A stretch of DNA of 15,808 nt. Source: Thermoplasmata archaeon. Its GTDB lineage: Archaea; Thermoplasmatota; Thermoplasmata; Halarchaeoplasmatales; Halarchaeoplasmataceae. A program made the position numbers and the translations under genes. The notes below the pieces were generated by a model. That model was not told the origin of the DNA. It worked only from the letters and a program-made list of their open reading frames with translations, and made no database searches. The first letter of the stretch is position 1; each line of letters opens with the position of its first letter. The stretch covers positions 1-15,808 of the forward strand of contig SKVC01000127.1 in assembly GCA_007129655.1 (NCBI GenBank). Direction: 5' to 3'. Of the stretch, positions 1 through 6,497 are shown in pieces.

Positions 1-978
1 ATGGGCATATTGAAGGCAGGAGGAACCTTTGAACAGGATATAACTCTGATATGCGAACCGGGGCATCATGCAACATATGAGTTCTACGCTGCAGCGGACA
101 CGGTTTTTGGAGAGGGAACTGATACGTTGAATTTTGAGATAGATAATCTAGATGGGACGGAGATGGCATACCAAGATATCTTGCTGGATATCCATCATTC
201 TTCACCGGAACATATCGACGAGACAGAGATGGACGTTTCCCTCCTGATAGACTTATATGCATTGGAGAGGGGAGAGGCAGGAGAGTTTATGGATATTAAC
301 GTAAATTTCTCCGCATCCATATCATCCATGTCCGTACCGGACTCGCTCGGTCGGAACATACCCGAACACTTGAGCTTGGAGTATCTAGATGCTCGATCAC
401 TTCGGATATTGTATATGAACGGTCTCGCCAGACCGGTAAACGATTTTATACATTCCATTGAAAATCTGCTGAATGACCAGGTAAGCTCTTGGGGCGATGA
501 GGCGGTCGTTGAAAATATAGAGAAAGTGAATTTCGAACTTGAGGATTCGGATCTACCCGTATTGCTTTACTACAATGCCAGTGTAAGAAATAACATCGGT
601 CAGGAAAATGAAGACTTATCGGCTTTCATTCCGAGAGAATTTACCTTCTCCGAAAATGTGGTCATACCATTGACAGGACCATCCTATATGCCTGTGGATA
701 TAACAATCTTGATACCCGAAGGTTTGGAATTGATAAGAGCTCGGCTATCCGGTAACGACCTTACGATATATACCGATGAATCCGGTAGACAGTATACGAC
801 GATAAGTCTAGAACCCGAAGACAGCAAGAGATTGAGCCTCATTATAGGTACCACGGTAGATATTATGGATTTTCTTCCCTTCGGCATATTGATAGGCGGA
901 CTTCTTGTGATATGGATAGGGTTAAACGTATACAAAATAAAACGTCCTAGACCAAAGGTCAAAAAAAGAAAAAAATGA
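1..978 (+). CDS. C-terminal part of a membrane-anchored extracellular protein (5' end outside window)
   Basis: I do not recognise a named family. The reading frame is open from base 1. The first visible Met has no signal peptide and the sequence begins in the middle of beta-strand-like, acidic protein, so the true start is probably upstream and this is a partial gene. Most of the 325 visible residues are polar and acidic with alternating hydrophobics, as in extracellular beta-sandwich domains. Near the end there is one hydrophobic segment (about residues 289-309, FGILIGGLLVIWIGLNVY) followed by a very basic tail (KIKRPRPKVKKRKK). This is the layout of a C-terminal membrane anchor with the tail in the cytoplasm, so the bulk should face outside. 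The gene converges on lysS with only 3 bases between the stops. Role unknown; it could be a surface or sorting-related protein. Confidence 0.6.
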   Translation: MGILKAGGTFEQDITLICEPGHHATYEFYAAADTVFGEGTDTLNFEIDNLDGTEMAYQDILLDIHHSSPEHIDETEMDVSLLIDLYALERGEAGEFMDINVNFSASISSMSVPDSLGRNIPEHLSLEYLDARSLRILYMNGLARPVNDFIHSIENLLNDQVSSWGDEAVVENIEKVNFELEDSDLPVLLYYNASVRNNIGQENEDLSAFIPREFTFSENVVIPLTGPSYMPVDITILIPEGLELIRARLSGNDLTIYTDESGRQYTTISLEPEDSKRLSLIIGTTVDIMDFLPFGILIGGLLVIWIGLNVYKIKRPRPKVKKRKK

Positions 979-981
979 ACA

Positions 982-2481
982 TCAGAAGACCGCTTCTTCC
1001 AGCCGCTCTATGACAAAATCTCTGTCCAACTGTGCAAGGAATCTGCCGAGTTTAGGACCCCTGGACTCTCCGATGAAAATCTTGTAGAAAGCTCTGAAGG
1101 CCTTGCCCTTTTTTATGCCCGTCTCTTCAGCCGCATTGTGTACCGCTTGGTGCAGTGATTCCGGAGTCCAATCTTCCTCGGGTTTGATCTCTTCGAGATA
1201 TCGTTTAAGAAATTCCCTTTCTTCATCTGATAACTCTATTTTAGGTAAAGATTCTAGTATGGAGAATTTGACCATGTCCGGAGCGAAGTTATTCAACCAG
1301 TACCGTACCTGTTCTGCCCTTGTTTCGAACAATTTTTTGTCGTGTTCGGTGCAACCTTCGTCCCGAACCAATCTCCATATATGCTCTTCATCTTCATAGA
1401 TCTGAACCAGATTTACCAGATGTCTGTACGGGACTCTGAAGGGCTGTCGTGATGGTATTTCATCTACCTGGGAAAGTTCGTAGACTCTACGTGAGTCATC
1501 GTCCAAGGAACCGTCAAAGTAACCGGCCTCCCAAGCATCGTATTCGTCAACCATATCGAGGACACCTAATCCCGGCTCTATATCTATGTGAGTTTGTAAT
1601 TTGTATTTGAAAAGAAGAAAACGGACGACTTCGGGTCCTACGGTGTCCAGCATATCTTCAGCTTTGATCGCTACACCGGTAGACGACGACATAGCCCCCT
1701 TGCCTTTAAGCTGGATCCATTCGTATACCACCGGATTGGGCGGGCTTCTATCGAATATATCTTTAACTATCAGCTTACCGGTATCCCAGGAGCCCCCGGA
1801 TGCCGCATGATCTTTTCCCAATGGCTCGCAGTCTACACCGAGTATCCACCATCTGGCAGGCCAATCGCAGCGCCACGGTAGCTTTCCTTCGGCCTTTCTG
1901 ATGTCGGACTTTCCTTCATACCCGCATCTGCATGTGTATTCTACGTAAGGATCGGAAAAACCGGTTACCTTGGCGTGCATCTTTCCACATTCTCCGCATA
2001 TCGGATTGTATGGATACCAGTCGTCTTTCAGTGTTCTCCCGGTTACGGTGGTGAGTATTTCCTTGACCTTTTTTCTGTTTAAAATCAGCTTTCTTACAGC
2101 TTCTTCGTACTCTCCCTCTGCATACATCTCATGGGTATGAAGTACGCCGCATTCCACCCCTAAACGGTGTATCGATTCCAGGAAAGGTGCGAGAAAATGT
2201 TCTGCATAAGTTTCATGATCACCGCATGGACACGGTATCTCACTGAGGGGTTTACCAACGTACTGCTCGTAATTTTCTGGTAAAAAAGGATACACTTTAC
2301 GTAGAGGGTCTATGGAATCTGCGATGTAAACCAATTTGGCATCTCCTTTGGCCCTGCGTATAGCATCTCCTGTGAGTATCTCTCTCAAACTGCCGAGATG
2401 TATTGGTCCCGATGGAGTGATACCCGTAGCTATCAAAATTGAATCGTCTAATCTATCCGCTTCGACGTCTGCCCAATGCAT
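982..2481 (-). CDS. lysS: Lysyl-tRNA synthetase, class I (archaeal type)
   Basis: Charges tRNA-Lys with lysine using ATP in the cytoplasm. The protein (499 aa) has the class I Rossmann signatures. The HIGH-type motif is HLGS at residues 28-31, inside TPSGPIHLGSLRE, and the KMSKS-type motif is AMSSS at about residues 263-267, in GKGAMSSSTG. Two Cys-rich stretches typical of class I LysRS are present: CPCGDHETYAEH, and a later CGECGK...CRCG pair that should bind zinc. Length is slightly below the usual 510-530 aa. The start ATG at 2481 lies 11 bases after the gfcR stop on the same strand, so the two are probably cotranscribed; no strong Shine-Dalgarno is visible before it. The stop abuts the convergent surface-protein gene. 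Identification is firm. The class I enzyme is characteristic of most archaea and replaces the class II LysRS of most bacteria. Confidence 0.97.
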   Translation of the reverse strand: MHWADVEADRLDDSILIATGITPSGPIHLGSLREILTGDAIRRAKGDAKLVYIADSIDPLRKVYPFLPENYEQYVGKPLSEIPCPCGDHETYAEHFLAPFLESIHRLGVECGVLHTHEMYAEGEYEEAVRKLILNRKKVKEILTTVTGRTLKDDWYPYNPICGECGKMHAKVTGFSDPYVEYTCRCGYEGKSDIRKAEGKLPWRCDWPARWWILGVDCEPLGKDHAASGGSWDTGKLIVKDIFDRSPPNPVVYEWIQLKGKGAMSSSTGVAIKAEDMLDTVGPEVVRFLLFKYKLQTHIDIEPGLGVLDMVDEYDAWEAGYFDGSLDDDSRRVYELSQVDEIPSRQPFRVPYRHLVNLVQIYEDEEHIWRLVRDEGCTEHDKKLFETRAEQVRYWLNNFAPDMVKFSILESLPKIELSDEEREFLKRYLEEIKPEEDWTPESLHQAVHNAAEETGIKKGKAFRAFYKIFIGESRGPKLGRFLAQLDRDFVIERLEEAVF

Positions 2482-2492
2482 GTGAATCCCGT

Positions 2493-3092
2493 TTATCCGA
2501 TCACTCTAGCTCTGATGAGACCACGCAGCGGAACGCCGATGACTTCGTCTTTGCTGTCCTTGTTGACCGTTACCACACAAAGAACCGGTTCTGCGCCTTC
2601 CTCTTCCAGATCCCTTATGGTTCCCTGCATCGTTTCACCGGTGCTGATAACATCGTCTACGATAATCACTCGTTTTCCATCTACGCCGGCGTAATTCGAG
2701 CTTAAGGCTCCTCCGCCGGATTGGCGTTCGTGCTCCCTGGGACGATATATGCACAGCTCTTTACCCAGTGCGTCGGAGATAAGTGTGGCAAGTGGTATTC
2801 CGTTGATGGCGATACCTACTACCGTATCGAAATCCGCATCCATCTTCTCCATCTCTTCCAGTATGATATCTGACATCATAGCGGCTAGAAGACCGATCCT
2901 TCCGCCGAATACTCCGATGGATCTCCAGCCTATCTGTACGTCGATAGGTGGCTTTTCATCCTTTACGTTTCTGGTCAACAACCAGTTAACCGTATCAACC
3001 GATAGACTTAGTTCTGTAGCTATTTCTTTCTCTTTCAGACCCTTTTCTTTGTATTTCATGGCCGTTTCAACAAGGGATTCGATACCTTTCAT
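2493..3092 (-). CDS. gfcR: GfcR/PyrE-like regulator: HTH plus phosphoribosyltransferase domain
   Basis: The 199-aa protein has an N-terminal helix-turn-helix (about residues 5-42, KEKGLKEKEIATELSLSVDT) followed by a type I phosphoribosyltransferase fold. The PRPP loop is clear at residues 142-153 (VIIVDDVISTGE), and the conserved GIAINGIPLA stretch is at about 93-102. This architecture matches the archaeal orotate phosphoribosyltransferase-like family that includes Haloferax volcanii GfcR, a transcription factor for sugar catabolism genes. Whether this protein regulates sugar genes or nucleotide-linked genes, and whether it keeps catalytic activity, cannot be told from sequence. The start ATG is preceded by GTGAT (5 bases matching the anti-SD) and by a TATA element at 3127-3139. 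It therefore seems to head its own transcript with lysS downstream, 60 bases after the DUF2240 gene. Confidence 0.88.
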   Translation of the reverse strand: MKGIESLVETAMKYKEKGLKEKEIATELSLSVDTVNWLLTRNVKDEKPPIDVQIGWRSIGVFGGRIGLLAAMMSDIILEEMEKMDADFDTVVGIAINGIPLATLISDALGKELCIYRPREHERQSGGGALSSNYAGVDGKRVIIVDDVISTGETMQGTIRDLEEEGAEPVLCVVTVNKDSKDEVIGVPLRGLIRARVIG

Positions 3093-3126
3093 CTTAAATC
3101 ACTTCAACTCACTTAACAAATCGCTG

Positions 3127-3139
3127 ATATTATAATATT
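3127..3139 (-). promoter_or_regulatory. TATA box of gfcR-lysS
   Basis: The minus strand reads CAATATTATAATATC here, an AT-only core inside mixed-composition DNA. Its centre is about 41 bases from the gfcR ATG. Transcription would start near 3107 and give a leader of about 15 bases containing the SD-like GAAGTGAT. No other promoter-like element lies in the 60-base gap. Confidence 0.5.
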
Positions 3140-3152
3140 GTGGTCGGTTAAA

Positions 3153-3623
3153 TCAGTCAGCCTGGATTATGGATTCCTCTAGCTCCTGGATATACTCTGT
3201 TTCATTGGGTAAAGTCAATTTCAATTCCCGGGCAACCAGAAGGAGTGCCACTTCTATCTCGATGTTCATACGCTCTTGTTTCTGATTTACCATGGATATT
3301 ATCTCGGACTTCGACTTGCCTTTAGTACCGGCTAAAATCTCGTCGAGTATACGTTGGAACACCGGACGTTTCACCTCTTCGTTCAAAATATCTTTAGACG
3401 GTTTAAAACCCAGAGGGATGTCGACCGTTCCGGGATCGAAGTTGGTTCGAACGGTGTCGTTATCCCGGATAACTAAGTCTGCCTTCTGTGCGATCTCCAG
3501 GACCTTCCTCATCTCTTTGGATGTGAACCATCCTAAGTCCGCCGCCGGCCCGTATACGAAGTCGTCTACTGACATGTTCGCAGAGCCCTTTCTCTGGAAT
3601 ACGAAGGCGAGTAACTCCCTCAA
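3153..3623 (-). CDS. DUF2240 family archaeal protein
   Basis: A 156-aa protein resembling the archaeal DUF2240 family. The shared pattern is an N-terminal stretch (about residues 1-60) of the type LLAFVFQRKG..SVDDFVYG...LGWFTSKEMRKVLEIA, then KADLVIRDNDTVRTNFDP and a helical C-terminal half. Function is unknown; the composition is that of a soluble cytoplasmic protein. The start is TTG at 3623, overlapping the TGA of the upstream HisA/F-like gene as TTGA, with AGGTGG just before it. The alternative Met at residue 17 would delete family-conserved residues, so TTG is preferred. The 4-base overlap implies translational coupling with the HisA/F-like gene. Confidence 0.75.
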   Translation of the reverse strand: MRELLAFVFQRKGSANMSVDDFVYGPAADLGWFTSKEMRKVLEIAQKADLVIRDNDTVRTNFDPGTVDIPLGFKPSKDILNEEVKRPVFQRILDEILAGTKGKSKSEIISMVNQKQERMNIEIEVALLLVARELKLTLPNETEYIQELEESIIQAD

Positions 3624-4270
3624 TCCACCTTCTGGCGTTCTAAAACCTCCTGGAAACTGAGTATGATACCGTTTATATTATCTGGAAGATCGTTTAATTT
3701 GTTAAGATCCCTTCCGCCGATATATAGACTGTGATCTCCGTCCGGGAGGGAAGCAACAATATCCATATCGAAGGGCTCTTTGGAATGATCCAGTAGAACA
3801 AAAGTGTCGATGCCGATATCGAGTGCTTTGTCGATGATGTCATATATCTTTAACGAGGCGACATTATTTTTCGGTGAGATTATACCGTTTTTGTGATCTA
3901 TGGAGAACACCATACGATCGCTCATATCGACTGCGTCTTTTAACAGTTGTAAGTCGGGCATCCGCCTGGTGGAGACCACCACCCTATCGGCACCTATGAC
4001 GTAGGCGTCGATTATGGTGTCGATGTCCCGGGAGCCGATATCTGCCCATACGTCCTTTCTGGCACTTAATCTTCTGATCACTTCGGACTGGAGCCGGTTG
4101 GATTCTATACCGTCTATATCGAACAGGTAAAGTTTTTCGTAGTCCGCCAGTGGTTCCATGATATCGTTGATGTCGGAGTAATCTTTGTTTTCAATAAGCG
4201 AAGTGTACCTACCGTTTTCGACGACAACCGGTGATCCTTGCTTGAAAGATAGAGACGGTATTATTTCCAT
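3620..4270 (-). CDS. HisA/HisF-family TIM-barrel paralogue (archaeal)
   Basis: The protein (216 aa from the chosen start) begins MEIIPSLSFKQGSPVVVENG, the pattern of HisA/HisF-type phosphate-binding barrels, where a first beta strand is followed by a substrate loop. Later strands include LYLFDIDGIE (the position of the catalytic Asp in HisA/HisF), VWADIGSRD, RVVVSTRR, DTFVLLDHSKE and LYIGGRDL. It is divergent from genuine HisA, so I assign it to the archaeal HisA/F-related group of unknown function rather than to histidine synthesis; no other his gene is nearby. The frame can start 14 codons earlier (ATG at 4312), but those residues do not fit the family and the internal ATG at 4270 does. Its stop overlaps the DUF2240 start by 4 bases. 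Confidence 0.7.
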   Translation of the reverse strand: MEIIPSLSFKQGSPVVVENGRYTSLIENKDYSDINDIMEPLADYEKLYLFDIDGIESNRLQSEVIRRLSARKDVWADIGSRDIDTIIDAYVIGADRVVVSTRRMPDLQLLKDAVDMSDRMVFSIDHKNGIISPKNNVASLKIYDIIDKALDIGIDTFVLLDHSKEPFDMDIVASLPDGDHSLYIGGRDLNKLNDLPDNINGIILSFQEVLERQKVD

Positions 4271-4323
4271 GATGGAGCCGTATAGGCGTTGCGGTAAATA
4301 AAACAATCGCATTTTCGAAGAGG

Positions 4324-4330
4324 TTTAATA
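4324..4330. promoter_or_regulatory. TATA element between divergent HisA/F-like and zinc-ribbon genes
   Basis: TTTAATA on the plus strand, flanked by non-AT sequence. Its centre is 26 bases before the in-frame ATG at 4353, which fits a leaderless mRNA for the zinc-ribbon protein. On the minus strand the same element reads TATTAAA and would place a start near 4301, upstream of the preferred HisA/F-like ATG. Confidence 0.5.
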
Positions 4331-4352
4331 CTTCTGTAATCGTATGTTTATC

Positions 4353-4553
4353 ATGAAAAATTCCATGAAATGTCCCCGATGCGATGCGGATATGAGAAGA
4401 GCGCCTTTGAAGATATCGGATATGGATGTATGGGGTTGGAAGTGCCCGAAGTGTTCCAAGGTGATCATCGAATTGGAAGACGCCGAGAGTGCCATACAAG
4501 GAAAAAGAGGGGATATAATCGTGCGCGGAGACCTGCAGTACTTGATCCGCTAG
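4353..4553 (+). CDS. Small zinc-ribbon protein
   Basis: A 66-aa protein with two CxxC knuckles, CPRC at residues 7-10 and CPKC at residues 31-34. The 20-residue spacing is typical of a four-cysteine zinc ribbon. The segment between them (MRRAPLKISDMDVWGWK) and the following IIELEDAESAIQ vaguely recall small YgiT-type zinc fingers, but I cannot name the family. The remainder is charged and probably helical. I choose ATG 4353 over the upstream in-frame ATG at 4344 because it lies 26 bases from the TATA box. The stop overlaps the convergent Hjc-like gene by 4 bases. Nucleic-acid or protein binding is a reasonable guess; function is otherwise unknown. Confidence 0.65.
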   Translation: MKNSMKCPRCDADMRRAPLKISDMDVWGWKCPKCSKVIIELEDAESAIQGKRGDIIVRGDLQYLIR

Positions 4554-5068
4554 ATTATAAGATGTCTGATGTAGGCGATGAAGTTGTGTAGTGGCATGCC
4601 CTTTCTCCAATCCATCTTGTAATTGCCGTGCATGGTTGTTTGTATAAGGGGTATCCTGCGTTGTAGCAGCTTTTGTTTTTTCTTCAGACCGTTTATCTCC
4701 AGAGTAAATATCCTCCACTTATCGCCCCGCTCGCCCTTCAGTCTGAATGCGTAAAGAGGTAAAACACTGCTGGCGGTACACATGCTTATCATCTCTTCCG
4801 CCTGTTCGGTGAGCCGCTCTTCGTCGCTGAAATATACCACCGGTTTTTTCGATGATTTAACCTCGATGGGAAAGGACAGTTCGCCTCTTATGGCGATTAT
4901 ATCGATACCGAGGCTTCCGCCTGCTCTGACCACCATGAACGGTATATCCAGTATAGAGTAATAATCCGATATCTCATCCTCCGTACATGTCTTCGTTAAG
5001 CTGGCGAGCATCTCTTCGTCGCCGGAGAGAACTCCCCTGATCTCACGTTCGTACATCCCGGTGACCAT
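4550..5068 (-). CDS. Hjc-like PD-(D/E)XK nuclease (Holliday junction resolvase-related)
   Basis: The 172-aa protein carries the order of motifs of archaeal Hjc. A glutamate in the first helix (YEREIRGVL, E8) is followed by FMVVRAGGSLGIDIIAIRG with D56 and FPIEVKSSKK with E69 and K71, giving the E-D-ExK active site. The GSxGxD loop is typical of Hjc, which cuts four-way DNA junctions as a dimer. There are about 25 extra residues between the first helix and the active-site strand (SGDEEMLASLTKTCTEDEIS), and a C-terminal extension after about residue 128, so it is longer than typical Hjc (about 120-135 aa). It may therefore be a diverged paralogue. The ATG at 5068 lies 26 bases from a TATA box, consistent with a leaderless transcript. 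It is convergent with the zinc-ribbon gene. Confidence 0.72.
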   Translation of the reverse strand: MVTGMYEREIRGVLSGDEEMLASLTKTCTEDEISDYYSILDIPFMVVRAGGSLGIDIIAIRGELSFPIEVKSSKKPVVYFSDEERLTEQAEEMISMCTASSVLPLYAFRLKGERGDKWRIFTLEINGLKKKQKLLQRRIPLIQTTMHGNYKMDWRKGMPLHNFIAYIRHLII

Positions 5069-5090
5069 CGATGATAAAACCGTTAGATGC

Positions 5091-5098
5091 TATATAAA
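5091..5098 (-). promoter_or_regulatory. TATA box of the Hjc-like gene
   Basis: The plus strand reads TATATAAA, so the minus strand has TTTATATA. The centre is about 26 bases before the ATG at 5068, the spacing expected for a leaderless archaeal transcript. No Shine-Dalgarno precedes that ATG. Confidence 0.55.
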
Positions 5099-5126
5099 CA
5101 TATACGGCAGGGGTGCGTGAAAGTAG

Positions 5127-6446
5127 TTACGGCTCCAGCCTGCTGGTATCCCTGGGGAACAGTATACCTTCTCTTATGTTGTCTAAGTCGAGCATCTGCT
5201 GTACGAACCGGTCCAGTCCCAGCCCGATACCTCCGTGTGGAGGCATACCGTACTTGAATGCTTTGAGGTATGATTGGAAATCTTCCGGGTCGAGGGCTAA
5301 CTCTTTCATCTGTGCCGTCAGTACGTCGTAGCGGTGCTCTCGCTGTCCGCCGGAGACCAGTTCCTGGCCCTTGTACTCCAGGTCGAAATATGTGGTCAGC
5401 GACGGGTCGTAATCCTTTCTCATTGCGTAGAATGTATTCTTCTTAAGCTCCGACGGGAACTCGGTGATGAAGTATAACTCGGTATCGTAATTTTCCATCA
5501 TGTACTCTCCCAGCATCTTCTCTCCCTCGGTATCCACGTCACGGGGTTCGTCTTCCCACTCCTTACCCAGGTCCTCCAGTATCTCGATACACTCGTAATG
5601 AGGTACCTTTCTAAATGGGTGCGTGGGAACGGCTATATCCACATCCAATTTGTCCAGCATCTCCGCGCCGTGCTCCACCACGTAGTTCAGCGCGTGTTCC
5701 ACCATGTAACTGGTCATATCCATGACATCGTCGGAACTGTCGATGAAAGACATCTCAAAATCCAGAGATATGAACTCCGAGGTATGCCGTATTGTATCAA
5801 AATCCTCAGCTCTGTAAGCCGGTGCTATCTCGAAGACCCGCTCGAATCCGGCGGACATAAGTATCTGTTTGTATAGCTGTGGACTCTGTGCGAGGTATGC
5901 TTCCTTACCGTAATAATCCACCTTGAACAGTGTGGCCCCGCCTTCGGCACCGGAGGCTCCTATCTTAGGTGTGTTTATCTCTATGAAATCTTCGCCTAAG
6001 AAAAAATCTCTCAAGCCGCCGAGTAGTAATCCTCTGAGTTCGAATATGTAACGTTTTTCTTCCTTTCTTAGATCTAGAAAACGATTGTCGTACCGGGTGC
6101 CCATCTCGGCGTCTACCTTGTCGACTACTCCCAAGGGTAACGGTTTACCAGCTTCGCTCTCCACCCGTATGGATGTGGGCAGTATCTCATAACCAAAATC
6201 TGTCTGATCCGTGGCCTGTTTTTTTCCTTCGACTATGACAACGCTTTCCCGGGGTATGTTAACGATGTGGTCAAAATCTTCGCCTACTTCTTTCTTCACC
6301 ACAACAACCTGGAAAACACCGGTTCGATCCCGTACTTTGAGGAATGCTATACCGCCAAGGTTACGTACTTCCTGCAGCCAGCCGGCCAGCATGCACTTTT
6401 CACCGTCTTCCAGCTCCATAACGCCTTTTGAGTGTATACGCTTCAT
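5127..6446 (-). CDS. aspS: Aspartyl-tRNA synthetase, archaeal type (possibly non-discriminating)
   Basis: Charges tRNA-Asp with aspartate. The 439-aa length is normal for the archaeal enzyme. An N-terminal OB-fold anticodon domain (residues 1-100, with GWLQEVRNLGGIAFLKVRDR) precedes the class II core. Motif 2 lies in YRAEDFDTIRHTSEF (211-225), the amino-acid site includes SGGQREHRYD (365-374), and motif 3 is GIGLGLDRF (406-414). In the discriminating Thermococcus kodakarensis enzyme I recall Trp26 and Lys85 as tRNA-Asp specificity residues; the aligned positions here are Gln25 and Asp83, which points to a non-discriminating enzyme that also charges tRNA-Asn. The start ATG has AAGGTGA just upstream and lies 26-27 bases from the TATA box shared with divergent pheS. 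Product identity is firm; specificity is inference. Confidence 0.97.
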   Translation of the reverse strand: MKRIHSKGVMELEDGEKCMLAGWLQEVRNLGGIAFLKVRDRTGVFQVVVVKKEVGEDFDHIVNIPRESVVIVEGKKQATDQTDFGYEILPTSIRVESEAGKPLPLGVVDKVDAEMGTRYDNRFLDLRKEEKRYIFELRGLLLGGLRDFFLGEDFIEINTPKIGASGAEGGATLFKVDYYGKEAYLAQSPQLYKQILMSAGFERVFEIAPAYRAEDFDTIRHTSEFISLDFEMSFIDSSDDVMDMTSYMVEHALNYVVEHGAEMLDKLDVDIAVPTHPFRKVPHYECIEILEDLGKEWEDEPRDVDTEGEKMLGEYMMENYDTELYFITEFPSELKKNTFYAMRKDYDPSLTTYFDLEYKGQELVSGGQREHRYDVLTAQMKELALDPEDFQSYLKAFKYGMPPHGGIGLGLDRFVQQMLDLDNIREGILFPRDTSRLEP

Positions 6447-6468
6447 GTTTCACCTTATTGGGGAGGGA

Positions 6469-6476
6469 TATATAAA
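6469..6476. promoter_or_regulatory. Central TATA box between divergent aspS and pheS
   Basis: TATATAAA sits at the midpoint of the 51-base aspS-pheS gap. It is about 26 bases from the ATG of aspS (6446, minus) and about 26 bases from the plus-strand ATG at 6498. One near-palindromic TATA element could therefore serve both directions. A second AT-rich element, TTTATAT at 6506-6512, could drive a shorter pheS form starting at 6537. Confidence 0.55.
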
Positions 6477-6497
6477 AGGATTTACGGAGAGTCTTTG

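Noticed and set aside
4209..4718. Minus-strand 169-aa open frame across the HisA/F-like and zinc-ribbon genes
   Set aside because: It overlaps three better-supported genes in other frames and its translation is His/Thr/Gln-rich with no recognisable domain.
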